DNA from: Clostridium lundense DSM 17049
GTDB lineage: Bacteria > Bacillota > Clostridia > Clostridiales > Clostridiaceae
Direction of reading: 5' to 3'
Length of the DNA stretch: 64,000 bases
Assembly (NCBI RefSeq): GCF_000619945.1
Contig: NZ_JHVC01000016.1
Location: 26,479 to 90,478 of the forward strand
Shown piece by piece: positions 8,754 to 16,727 of the stretch. Position numbers and translations under genes: made by a program. How positions within the stretch are numbered: the first letter of the stretch is position 1; the number at the start of each line of letters is the position of its first letter. Under the pieces are notes generated by a model. That model made no database searches. It was given only the letters and a program-made list of their open reading frames with translations, and had not been told where the DNA came from.

Positions 8754-10886
8754 ATGAATAATTCTGATTTAGAAAAGGAAATAGAAAAAGAGATACAATT
8801 TAACCTTGAAAAAGAAAAATTAGAAGAAACTATAGATGCTATAAATAGAGAAATATCAACTTTTTTAAATACAAGAAAGACCATAATTGATAATATAACT
8901 GAATATAGAAAACAAGTATTAGAAGAATACAAAGATGATGAAGACAAGGTAGCTGAATATTTTGACCATGAAAGATTTATAGCAGAAGAACAGTTTAAAT
9001 TTATAGATAAAAAGTTAAAAGAGTTAACTATATTGTCTTTATCACCGTATTTCGGAAAAGTTCATTTTGTGGAAGAGGATTCTTTAGAAGACGAAAATAT
9101 TTATATAGGTAGGTTTGGAGTTACCCCTAAAGGCGCTTTAGAACCTTTAGTAGTAGATTGGAGAGCACCTGTATCGGCAGTATTTTATGCAGGTAAATTA
9201 GGTAATATAATATATACTGCACCTATGGGTACAGTTAAGGCTAATGTTTTAGAAAAAAGACAATTAATAATTAAAAAGGCTAAATTATTAGGTATTTTTG
9301 ATTCAGAAATAGATGTAAAAGATGAAATATTGCAAATGGTTTTAAGTAGTAATTCTAGTGATAAACTAAAAGATATAATTATGACAATACAAGAAGAACA
9401 AGATAATTTAATAAGACAACCCAAAAATAAAACCATAGTAGTAGATGGAGTGGCAGGTAGTGGTAAGACTACTGTAGCCCTACATAGAGTTGCATATTTA
9501 TTATATAATTACAGAAAGAGTTTGCAGGACAAGGTACTCATATTAGGTCCAAACAATATATTTATGGAGTATATATCTATGGTGTTACCTAGTCTTGGCG
9601 AAGTAGGAGTTAAACAATCAACTTTTAGAGAATTTGCATTAGAATTAATATGCTTGGATAATGTTATGAGCCTAAAGGACTATATGGAAAAAATAATAAA
9701 TGGTGATAAGAATTTTATAGAAGAAATATTATATAAAACTTCAGAGGTATATATTAAAAAATTAGATGCTTTAGTAGAAGAACTAAATAACAATTATTTT
9801 AATATAAAAAATGTAGAGCTTTTAGAAAAAGTAATTTTAGACAAAGAAGAAATAGAGAAATTGTTTAATGAATATTTCAAAGCAATGCCTCTATTTAAAA
9901 GAAGCAAAAGGATTAAAAGAACTATATATTCTAAGATAAAAGATAGTAGAGATGAAAAGGTAAGAGAAATAGAAAAAAATTATCAAGAGGCTATATCTAA
10001 ACTTACACCAGAAGAAGCAAATTTATATGGCAGTGATTTAGATTTTAAGAGAAGGTTAGAAATAAGAAATGTTATAGCTGAAGTTATAAGGGTAAAAAGT
10101 GAATTGAAGTGGTTGAACAATCCTAATATTTTAGATATATATAATACTTTTAATGGGAATAAGGAATTTACTGAGGATGATTTGGCACCTGTTCTATATC
10201 TGAAGATAAAGTTAGAAGGATTAAAATTTAAAAATGAAATAAAACATGTGGTTATAGATGAGGCTCAGGACTACTCGTATTTACAATTTGTGGTTATAAA
10301 AGAATTAACAAAATGTCAATCATTAACTATAGTTGGAGATAGTAATCAAAGACTTATTCCTATAGAAGGTACTATTCCTATGAATTCTTTACAGAGTTAC
10401 TTGGAATTGGAGAGTGTAGAAAACTTTAAGCTTCAAAAAAGCTATAGATCAACTACAGAGATTATGGAATATGCAAATAAATATTTGAGTAATAATCATA
10501 TAGTGCCATTAGTAAGAAACGGAGAAAAGGTTGTAGAAGAAAATATATTTAGTGAAGATGAACTACAAGAAAAATTAGTAAATGCTTTAAAAGAATTAAA
10601 GCAAAGAGGCTATGAGAGTATAGCAGTGATATGCAAAGATAATAGCAGAACAGAATATATAAGCAAGGTAATTAAAAATAAAATGTATATAAAGGTTATT
10701 GATAGAGAAGATGTTATTTATAATTCAGGTGATAGTGTAATTTCATCTTATTTTGCTAAAGGGTTAGAATTTGATGGGGTTATAATAATTGATGATAATA
10801 TATCAAATGTTAACTATGACAAAATGATGTATGTTATGTCTACAAGAGCTTTACATCAACTATGTATATTTAAATTAAATTATTAA
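8754..10886 (+). CDS. HelD-like RNA polymerase recycling ATPase / UvrD-type helicase
   Basis: A 710-residue superfamily 1 NTPase of the HelD type. The N-terminus is a long acidic coiled coil (residues about 1-100), the region that enters the RNA polymerase secondary channel in characterised HelD. Walker A GVAGSGKTT begins at residue 232 and is followed by VALHRVAYLLY; Walker B is VVIDEAQDYSYLQ. Later helicase motifs include GDSNQR, KSYRST and KGLEFDGVII. Firmicute HelD proteins are a little longer, about 770 residues. Established role: dissociating stalled or post-termination RNA polymerase. It probably shares an operon with ftsH; a strong terminator follows. Confidence 0.88.
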   Translation: MNNSDLEKEIEKEIQFNLEKEKLEETIDAINREISTFLNTRKTIIDNITEYRKQVLEEYKDDEDKVAEYFDHERFIAEEQFKFIDKKLKELTILSLSPYFGKVHFVEEDSLEDENIYIGRFGVTPKGALEPLVVDWRAPVSAVFYAGKLGNIIYTAPMGTVKANVLEKRQLIIKKAKLLGIFDSEIDVKDEILQMVLSSNSSDKLKDIIMTIQEEQDNLIRQPKNKTIVVDGVAGSGKTTVALHRVAYLLYNYRKSLQDKVLILGPNNIFMEYISMVLPSLGEVGVKQSTFREFALELICLDNVMSLKDYMEKIINGDKNFIEEILYKTSEVYIKKLDALVEELNNNYFNIKNVELLEKVILDKEEIEKLFNEYFKAMPLFKRSKRIKRTIYSKIKDSRDEKVREIEKNYQEAISKLTPEEANLYGSDLDFKRRLEIRNVIAEVIRVKSELKWLNNPNILDIYNTFNGNKEFTEDDLAPVLYLKIKLEGLKFKNEIKHVVIDEAQDYSYLQFVVIKELTKCQSLTIVGDSNQRLIPIEGTIPMNSLQSYLELESVENFKLQKSYRSTTEIMEYANKYLSNNHIVPLVRNGEKVVEENIFSEDELQEKLVNALKELKQRGYESIAVICKDNSRTEYISKVIKNKMYIKVIDREDVIYNSGDSVISSYFAKGLEFDGVIIIDDNISNVNYDKMMYVMSTRALHQLCIFKLNY

Positions 10887-10917
10887 AGGAAGCTAAATTT
10901 AGCTTCCTTTTTACTTT
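10885..10917. terminator. Bidirectional terminator, helD / convergent ATPase
   Basis: AAAGGAAGCTAAA pairs with TTTAGCTTCCTTT (10885-10910) and is flanked by T tracts on both strands. It overlaps the stop codon of the helD-like gene and serves the convergent gene that ends at 10924. Confidence 0.92.
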
Positions 10918-10923
10918 TTAATA

Positions 10924-12015
10924 CTATAAAATTTCTTTTTCATAGTCTAGTAATCTGTTAATTATTTGCTCAGCCATATTATCTACTTCTTTAAAATCCA
11001 TATTTTGAACATAAAAATATTCCAATTTATCATGTACATTCTTAAAATTGGAGAGACTACCTAATCCGATATTTAATAGTTTATAGAAGGTATTTTTATC
11101 TTCTTCAATTTTACTTTCTACACTATCTAAATATTTTTGGTTTAGTAGATTATTCATGTCAATTTCTATACCATTAAATTTACCATTACTTATTTCATTA
11201 GAAGTTAGTAATACTGTGTTTAAATTAGGGATAATAATATGCTCTACTCTAGATGGAATCAATGGATCATGGAATACTTCTATAGAATAACCATTTCTCA
11301 ACACTTCATTTTTAATATAGTTTAGTATGGTAGTTTTTCCGGTTCCAGGGCCACCTTTAAGAATATATATATTATCATCATTTTCATAGAGAGTATTTAT
11401 ATATGAAATTATGCCATTAGGAGTAAAAGCAGTAGCAAAGAAATGCCTTTCCTTTCCTAATCCTCCTATAGACTTCTTAATAATTTCATTCTTTAATTTT
11501 TCACTAAGAGAATTTAAAGCTACAATATCTAAAGCTTTTTTATTATGATAACTCCAGTCATCATGAATCATTCTAGCACTATTTATATAGGTAAAAGCTC
11601 TACTAAAAGTATATTTTATTTCAGAAGATATTTCGGCTATAGTATCTTTGTGTTTTGTTAATTCTTTTTCATTTAAGCAAACACCTAAATTTAGAATTTC
11701 ATCTACAGCACCTGGAATATCAGGGTCATTCATGTGAGGAGCGGTACCATCAATTAAGGCTATGTTTAACTCTCTTATTTTAATTGCATCTAATGATTCA
11801 TTATCTGAGGAACAATGAAAAAATTCAACGAAATAACCTTTATCTAAAAAAACTTTTGCTATTTTATACATTAATGAAGATTTACCAGTACCAGGGCCAC
11901 CTTTTATATAAAAAATTCTCCTAGCTTCATCTGTAGGCATAATATATTGAAAGAAAGGATAAAAGCCTTGGGATGTATTGCTTCCAGGGAATAAATGTCT
12001 TTCTTTTTTACTCAT
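10924..12015 (-). CDS. Tandem P-loop ATPase, PRK06851-like
   Basis: A 363-residue cytosolic protein with two nucleotide-binding P-loops in one chain: GGPGTGKSS near residues 39-47 and GGPGTGKTT near 221-229. Each is followed by a similar beta-strand (YFVEFFHCSSD and YSIEVFHDPL), so the protein looks like an internal duplication. It resembles the widespread but uncharacterised firmicute family annotated PRK06851. The ATG at 12015 follows a GGAG at 11-base spacing. A perfect 12-base inverted repeat brackets that ribosome-binding site. It is transcribed alone, convergent to the helD-like gene. Its substrate and partner are unknown. Confidence 0.8.
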   Translation of the reverse strand: MSKKERHLFPGSNTSQGFYPFFQYIMPTDEARRIFYIKGGPGTGKSSLMYKIAKVFLDKGYFVEFFHCSSDNESLDAIKIRELNIALIDGTAPHMNDPDIPGAVDEILNLGVCLNEKELTKHKDTIAEISSEIKYTFSRAFTYINSARMIHDDWSYHNKKALDIVALNSLSEKLKNEIIKKSIGGLGKERHFFATAFTPNGIISYINTLYENDDNIYILKGGPGTGKTTILNYIKNEVLRNGYSIEVFHDPLIPSRVEHIIIPNLNTVLLTSNEISNGKFNGIEIDMNNLLNQKYLDSVESKIEEDKNTFYKLLNIGLGSLSNFKNVHDKLEYFYVQNMDFKEVDNMAEQIINRLLDYEKEIL

Positions 12016-12016
12016 A

Positions 12017-12073
12017 AAAATTCACACTCCATAATAAAAGAATCAATATATATTATGCAGAAGTGTGAATTTT
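12017..12073 (-). promoter_or_regulatory. 12-bp inverted repeat around ribosome-binding site
   Basis: AAAATTCACACT (12017-12028) and AGTGTGAATTTT (12062-12073) are perfect inverted repeats. On the minus-strand mRNA they form a stem whose last bases overlap the GGAG site just before the ATG at 12015. This could control translation of the tandem P-loop gene or be a repressor operator. Confidence 0.5.
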
Positions 12074-12108
12074 GGTAACAAAATAAATTAAGTTGTTTTT
12101 TAAAGGAA

Positions 12109-13287
12109 TTATATAAACTCTCTGTCTATTGTAATTATTGAATTATAGTTTGGATGAATTTTTTTTATATCTTTGTTTAATTGTTCTTGTATAGTATTTT
12201 GAAATTCTTCTGTAAGTGCTTGACTATAGTCTATAACTATATCAAAAATTAAATTTTTATTTTCGCCTTCTCCCACAATTCTAAAATCGTGAAAGGATTT
12301 AATCATTGAATAATTCTCCATTATCTTTTCTAATTCAGTTTTTGCAAAATTTACTTCCTCATCATTTGTATTTATAGGGTCCATATGAATAACTAATATT
12401 ATATTTAATTTTGAGCTTAACTCTTTTTCAGCTCTATCTATGATTTCATGTATTTGCACTATGGACATACTATCTGGTACTTCGGCATGGATTGTAGCCA
12501 TAAACCTTCCTGGGCCATAATTGTGTATTACTAAATCATGAACTCCTGTAATATATTTATAACTTAATACTCCACTTATAATTTTTTGCACTAGTTCCTC
12601 ATCTGGGACTTCGCCTAGAATAGGATCTAATGTGTCTTTTATAAGAGAAAATCCTGAATACATTATAAATAAGGAGACAACTATACCAATATAGCCATCT
12701 ACAGGAAATGAAGTCCATTTAGAGAGTATTAATGATAAAGCAACGCAGCTAGATGTGATTACATCACTTAGTGCGTCAAAAGAAGATGCTTGCAGCGCAG
12801 ATGAATTAATTCTTTTACCAACATACTTATTAAATGAACTGAGCCATACTTTTACTCCTATAGATAAAAGTATTAATATAAATGGTATTAGTTGAAAATT
12901 TATTTGAACTGGGTTGGTAATTCGTGAATAAGATGATTTAACAAACTCAAAGCCAACCAATATTACCATAAAGGATACAATTAATCCAGAAATATATTCT
13001 ATTCTTCCATGTCCAAATGGATGCTCTTTATCAGCTGGTTTAGAAGCTAGTTTAAATCCAAGCATTGTAATTAATGAAGAGGTTGCATCGGATAGATTGT
13101 TAAAAGCATCGGCAGTGACAGAAATACTGCTAGTTATCATTCCAACTACTAATTTAGTTATAAAAAGAATGGTATTGGATATTATTCCCACCAAACTGCC
13201 CAAGAAACCATAGTTATTTCGAACTTGTTCATTCTCTACATTATTATAATCCTTAACATAATGTTTTACTAAAAATTGTGAAAGCAT
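12109..13287 (-). CDS. Cation diffusion facilitator family transporter
   Basis: A 392-residue membrane protein that exports divalent metal ions (Zn, Fe, Mn, Co type) in exchange for protons. Six spans are visible in the first 220 residues. The family motif DAFNNLSDATSSLITMLG supplies the first metal site, and HPFGHGRIEYISGLIVS follows span 2. The second metal-site segment is SFDALSDVITSSCVAL. The C-terminal cytoplasmic domain (about 220-390) is longer than in the simplest members and appears to contain a second ferredoxin-like half. The ATG at 13287 is chosen because GGGTG lies six bases upstream; a GTG at 13296 overlaps that site. Metal specificity cannot be told. Confidence 0.92.
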   Translation of the reverse strand: MLSQFLVKHYVKDYNNVENEQVRNNYGFLGSLVGIISNTILFITKLVVGMITSSISVTADAFNNLSDATSSLITMLGFKLASKPADKEHPFGHGRIEYISGLIVSFMVILVGFEFVKSSYSRITNPVQINFQLIPFILILLSIGVKVWLSSFNKYVGKRINSSALQASSFDALSDVITSSCVALSLILSKWTSFPVDGYIGIVVSLFIMYSGFSLIKDTLDPILGEVPDEELVQKIISGVLSYKYITGVHDLVIHNYGPGRFMATIHAEVPDSMSIVQIHEIIDRAEKELSSKLNIILVIHMDPINTNDEEVNFAKTELEKIMENYSMIKSFHDFRIVGEGENKNLIFDIVIDYSQALTEEFQNTIQEQLNKDIKKIHPNYNSIITIDREFI

Positions 13288-13628
13288 TTTTAACACCCTT
13301 TTCTAATAAAGTTGATAGTTACTATTTATAATTGATGAACTGAGCTATCAATGTAAATTATTATTTTTTATAATATCAATTGTTAATTATTATAACATAT
13401 TTTGTGGAAAATATTATTAAATAGTTTTACTATAATATTGTAAGAGGCATGTTTGAAAGCGTTAGATAAGTATGGTATTCTAGTTATAAACAGAGCTCTT
13501 GGTTTCAGAGTGGATTTTTACTCTCTCTGAAGCTTAGAAATCATAGATGTTCTTTACTCATACTTTGAAGAAGATGGGATTATTAGAGCAGATAAAATAT
13601 AAAATTTAGAAATGAGAGGGATAATGTT
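13288..13628. other. Intergenic region with partial lysA-leader-like segment
   Basis: No gene is supported in these 341 bases. Bases 13517-13542 match 15254-15279, just downstream of the lysA riboswitch terminator, almost perfectly (core CTCTGAAGCTTAGAAATC). Within the segment TTCAGAG (13503-13509) can pair with CTCTGAA (13525-13531). The ribosome-binding site of the aminopeptidase gene, GAGAGGGA, lies at the right end. Confidence 0.5.
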
Positions 13629-14930
13629 ATGAAAGAAAAGTTAAAATTAGCAGAAGAACTTATAGATTTTATATATGATAGTCCTACAGCATTTCATGCT
13701 GTTGAAACTGTGGAAAAAGTATTGTCTAATTGTGGTTTTAAAGAATTAAAAGAAAGTGATAAATGGAATTTAACAAAGAAAGGGAAATACTATACAAAGA
13801 AAAATAATTCAGCAATTGTGGCTTTTGTGATGGGGAATGATAGTGTAGTAGAAAATGGATTTAAAATAATAGGTTCTCATACAGATTCTCCAACATTTAG
13901 AATAAAGCCTAATCCACATATAATATGTGAAGGAGGATATTTAAAATTAAATACTGAAGTTTATGGAGGTCCAATATTAAATACATGGTTAGACAGACCA
14001 TTAGCTATAGCAGGTAGAGTTGTATTAAAGAGCGAAAATATCATGAATCCAGAAGAAAGATTAATTAATATTAATAAGCCTTTACTAGTTATACCTAATC
14101 TAGCTATACATATGAATAGAGAAGTAAATAAAGGTGTGGAACTTAATCCACAAAAACACACATTACCATTAATGGGTATTGTTAATGAAACTATGGAAAA
14201 AAATAATTATCTTTTAAATATATTAGGGAAAGAATTAGAAGTTAATACTGAAGATATAATTGATTTTGATTTATTTTTGTATGAATATGAAAAAGGTTGT
14301 ATTATGGGAATGAATAATGAATTTATATCTTCTTCTAGATTAGATGATTTAGCTATGGTACATGCGTCCTTAAAGGCATTGGTACAGTGTAAAGCTACAA
14401 AGGGGACTAATGTATTAGTTGCTTTTGATAATGAGGAAGTAGGAAGTTCAACAAAACAAGGAGCAGATTCCATAATGCTTTCTAGTATTTTAGAAAGAAT
14501 AGTAGAAAAAGAGGAAAGTGGCAAAGAGGCTTATTTTAGAGCATTATCTAAATCATTTATTATATCTTCAGATTTAGCTCATGCAGTACACCCTAATTCA
14601 CCAGAAAAAGCTGATCCAGTAAATAGGCCTATGATTAATAAAGGTCCTGTAATTAAAATAAGTGCAAGACAAAGCTATACTTCTGATAGTTTTTCTTCTG
14701 CAATTTATGAGCAGATATGTAAGAAAGCAAATGTACCTATGCAAAGATTTGTAAATCGTTCAGATGAAAGAGGAGGATCTACAATAGGACCTATATCTTC
14801 AACTCATATAAATATACCATCAGTAGATATTGGAACAGCAGTACTTGGAATGCATTCCATAAGAGAGCTTGGAGGAGTAGATGATCATTTTTATATAACA
14901 GAGTCTTTTAAAGAATTCTATAATTTATAG
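13629..14930 (+). CDS. apeB: M18 family aminopeptidase
   Basis: A 433-residue zinc aminopeptidase that removes N-terminal, often acidic, residues from peptides in the cytosol. Metal-site and catalytic motifs of family M18 are present: GSHTDSPTFRIKP near residues 81-93, FDNEEVGSSTKQGAD near 265-279, SSDLAHAVHPN near 315-325, and the C-terminal GIAVLGMHSIRE-like segment (here GTAVLGMHSIRE). Length fits bacterial M18 enzymes. The ATG follows GAGAGGGA at good spacing. It stands alone between the cation transporter and the lysine riboswitch. The symbol is by family resemblance. Confidence 0.93.
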   Translation: MKEKLKLAEELIDFIYDSPTAFHAVETVEKVLSNCGFKELKESDKWNLTKKGKYYTKKNNSAIVAFVMGNDSVVENGFKIIGSHTDSPTFRIKPNPHIICEGGYLKLNTEVYGGPILNTWLDRPLAIAGRVVLKSENIMNPEERLININKPLLVIPNLAIHMNREVNKGVELNPQKHTLPLMGIVNETMEKNNYLLNILGKELEVNTEDIIDFDLFLYEYEKGCIMGMNNEFISSSRLDDLAMVHASLKALVQCKATKGTNVLVAFDNEEVGSSTKQGADSIMLSSILERIVEKEESGKEAYFRALSKSFIISSDLAHAVHPNSPEKADPVNRPMINKGPVIKISARQSYTSDSFSSAIYEQICKKANVPMQRFVNRSDERGGSTIGPISSTHINIPSVDIGTAVLGMHSIRELGGVDDHFYITESFKEFYNL

Positions 14931-14963
14931 TTTATTTTGATAATTATTTTATTTAGTATTCTA

Positions 14964-14992
14964 TTGAAATAATTGCAATGTTGTGTTAAACT
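14964..14992 (+). promoter_or_regulatory. Promoter of the lysA leader
   Basis: TTGAAA (14964-14969), a 17-base spacer and TAAACT (14987-14992) lie about 30 bases before the riboswitch. Confidence 0.55.
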
Positions 14993-15021
14993 AATTTCAA
15001 TAATTTAATAAATTAAAGTTT

Positions 15022-15187
15022 ACCTGAGGTAGAGGTGCTGTAATTAATAGTACTTATTTGGAGCCGCCGGGCAATGAGAATAAGGAAAGGAATTATAGCC
15101 GAAGAAAATAATGAGGGAAATTATTTTCTGGCTTTGCGCAAAATATGTGTAAGGCTGTCACTAATTATTGTGGAGAGCTACAGAGGC
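15022..15187 (+). ncRNA. Lysine riboswitch aptamer (L box)
   Basis: The conserved L-box blocks are present in order: GAGGTAGAGGTGC (15025-15037), AGTA (15049-15052), GCCGCCGGGCAATGAG, AAGGAAAGG, TAGCCGAAG, CTGGCTTTG, AAGGCTGTCACT (15151-15162) and GTGGAGAGCTAC. These fold into the five-helix lysine aptamer. When lysine binds, P1 is stabilised and transcription is expected to stop at the terminator at 15208-15246, shutting off lysA. A chance reading frame runs through this RNA and is not a gene. Confidence 0.96.
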
Positions 15188-15207
15188 ACAAAAGTTGTTT
15201 ATATAAT

Positions 15208-15246
15208 GCAGCTAAAAGTGTACCTTTTAGTTGCATTTGTTTTTTA
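15208..15246 (+). terminator. Riboswitch-controlled terminator before lysA
   Basis: GCAGCTAAAAG (15208-15218) pairs with CCTTTTAGTTGC (15223-15234) around TGTA, followed by ATTTGTTTTTTA. It is the expression platform of the lysine riboswitch. Confidence 0.9.
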
Positions 15247-15326
15247 TCTCATGATTACTCCCTCTGAAGCTTAGAAATCTGTTTGTTTAATAAATACTAT
15301 GATTAAAATGAAAAGGAGATGGAGAT

Positions 15327-16625
15327 ATGAATTTGTTTGGTTCTACGAAGGTTATAGATAATAATTTATATATAGGTGGAGTAAATTGTGTTGAGTTAGG
15401 AAATAAATATGGAACTCCATTATATGTATTTGATGAAGAGTTAATAAGAAATAACTGTAGGGATTACTATAATAATTTCAAAGTTAAAGAATTAGGAAAT
15501 AAGGTAGCTTATGCGGGAAAAGCATTTTTAACTGTTGCTATGTGCCAAATAATTAAAGAAGAAGGTTTGTATTTGGATGTAGTTTCAGGAGGGGAATTAT
15601 ATACAGCAATGAAAGCATCTTTCCCTATGGAGAGAATATACTTTCATGGAAATAATAAAACTTTAGAAGAAATTGAAATGGGAATAAAATTGGGCGTTGG
15701 AAGATTTGTTGTAGATAATTTTTATGAAATAAGAAAAATAAATGAAATAGCAAAGGAAAATGGAGTAACCCAAAAGGTGCTTTTAAGAATAACTCCAGGA
15801 ATAGAAGCTCATACTCATGATTATATTAAAACAGGACAAATAGATTCAAAGTTTGGATTTACTTTATTGGAAAATGAAACTTTAAGAGCGGCGGAGCAAT
15901 GTATTAAATCATCTAATATAGATTTAGTAGGTCTTCACTGCCACATAGGTTCTCAAATATTTGAAACTACTCCTTACGAAGAAGAAGTGGATATAATGTT
16001 GTCTATAATAAAAGAAATAAAAGACAAATTGAACTATGAATTAAAGGAATTAGACTTAGGAGGAGGTTTTGGTATATTCTATAAAGAAGGAGATTTACCA
16101 AAAGCTACAGAAGAATATTGCAATGCCATTTTAGATAGAGCATTATATAAATCTGAAGAACTTAATATGAAACTACCTTGTTTAACAATAGAACCGGGAA
16201 GATCTATTGTAGGAAATGCAGGTATAACACTGTATTCTGTAGGCTCAATTAAAGAGATACCAGAAGTAAGAAAATATGTATCTGTAGATGGTGGAATGAC
16301 AGACAATATTAGACCAGCTCTTTATAATGCTGAGTATGAATGTTTGCTGGCTAACAATGTTGAAAATAAGGAAAAACAATGCATAACTATAAGTGGAAAG
16401 TGTTGTGAATCTGGAGATATTTTAATAAAAGATGTGAATATACCAGAATGTCATAGTGGAGATATTTTAGCCATTCTTACTACTGGAGCATATGGATATT
16501 CTATGTGTAGTAATTATAATAAAATTTTGAAGCCAGCAGTTGTATTTGTAAAAGATGGAGAATCAAAATTAATATGTAAGAGACAAAGTTATGAAGAATT
16601 AATACAAAATGAATTATTATTATAA
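15327..16625 (+). CDS. lysA: Diaminopimelate decarboxylase
   Basis: A 432-residue pyridoxal-phosphate enzyme of alanine-racemase fold type III that converts meso-diaminopimelate to L-lysine, the last step of lysine synthesis. The cofactor lysine is Lys65 in AYAGKAF. HCHIGSQI, the glycine-rich LDLGGGFGIFY and EPGRSIVGNAG form the cofactor phosphate site. CCESGD near residue 360 carries the active-site Cys contributed by the partner subunit. The ATG follows AAAAGGAGATGG. The upstream lysine riboswitch independently supports the assignment. A strong terminator ends the single-gene unit. Confidence 0.97.
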   Translation: MNLFGSTKVIDNNLYIGGVNCVELGNKYGTPLYVFDEELIRNNCRDYYNNFKVKELGNKVAYAGKAFLTVAMCQIIKEEGLYLDVVSGGELYTAMKASFPMERIYFHGNNKTLEEIEMGIKLGVGRFVVDNFYEIRKINEIAKENGVTQKVLLRITPGIEAHTHDYIKTGQIDSKFGFTLLENETLRAAEQCIKSSNIDLVGLHCHIGSQIFETTPYEEEVDIMLSIIKEIKDKLNYELKELDLGGGFGIFYKEGDLPKATEEYCNAILDRALYKSEELNMKLPCLTIEPGRSIVGNAGITLYSVGSIKEIPEVRKYVSVDGGMTDNIRPALYNAEYECLLANNVENKEKQCITISGKCCESGDILIKDVNIPECHSGDILAILTTGAYGYSMCSNYNKILKPAVVFVKDGESKLICKRQSYEELIQNELLL

Positions 16626-16626
16626 T

Positions 16627-16668
16627 ATTAAAGAGAATTACTTAGGTAATTCTCTTTAATATTTTTTT
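16627..16668 (+). terminator. lysA terminator
   Basis: ATTAAAGAGAATTAC pairs with GTAATTCTCTTTAAT around TTAG, followed by ATTTTTTTA. A perfect 15-base-pair stem. Confidence 0.95.
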
Positions 16669-16727
16669 ATATTCTTGGAAATAATAATCTAAGCAATTCA
16701 TTTAGCAAATGGAAAGGATGGATTATT

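Noticed and set aside
15074..15274. Open frame of 66 codons upstream of lysA
   Set aside because: It runs through the conserved lysine aptamer and its terminator; no ribosome-binding site and no protein-like composition.
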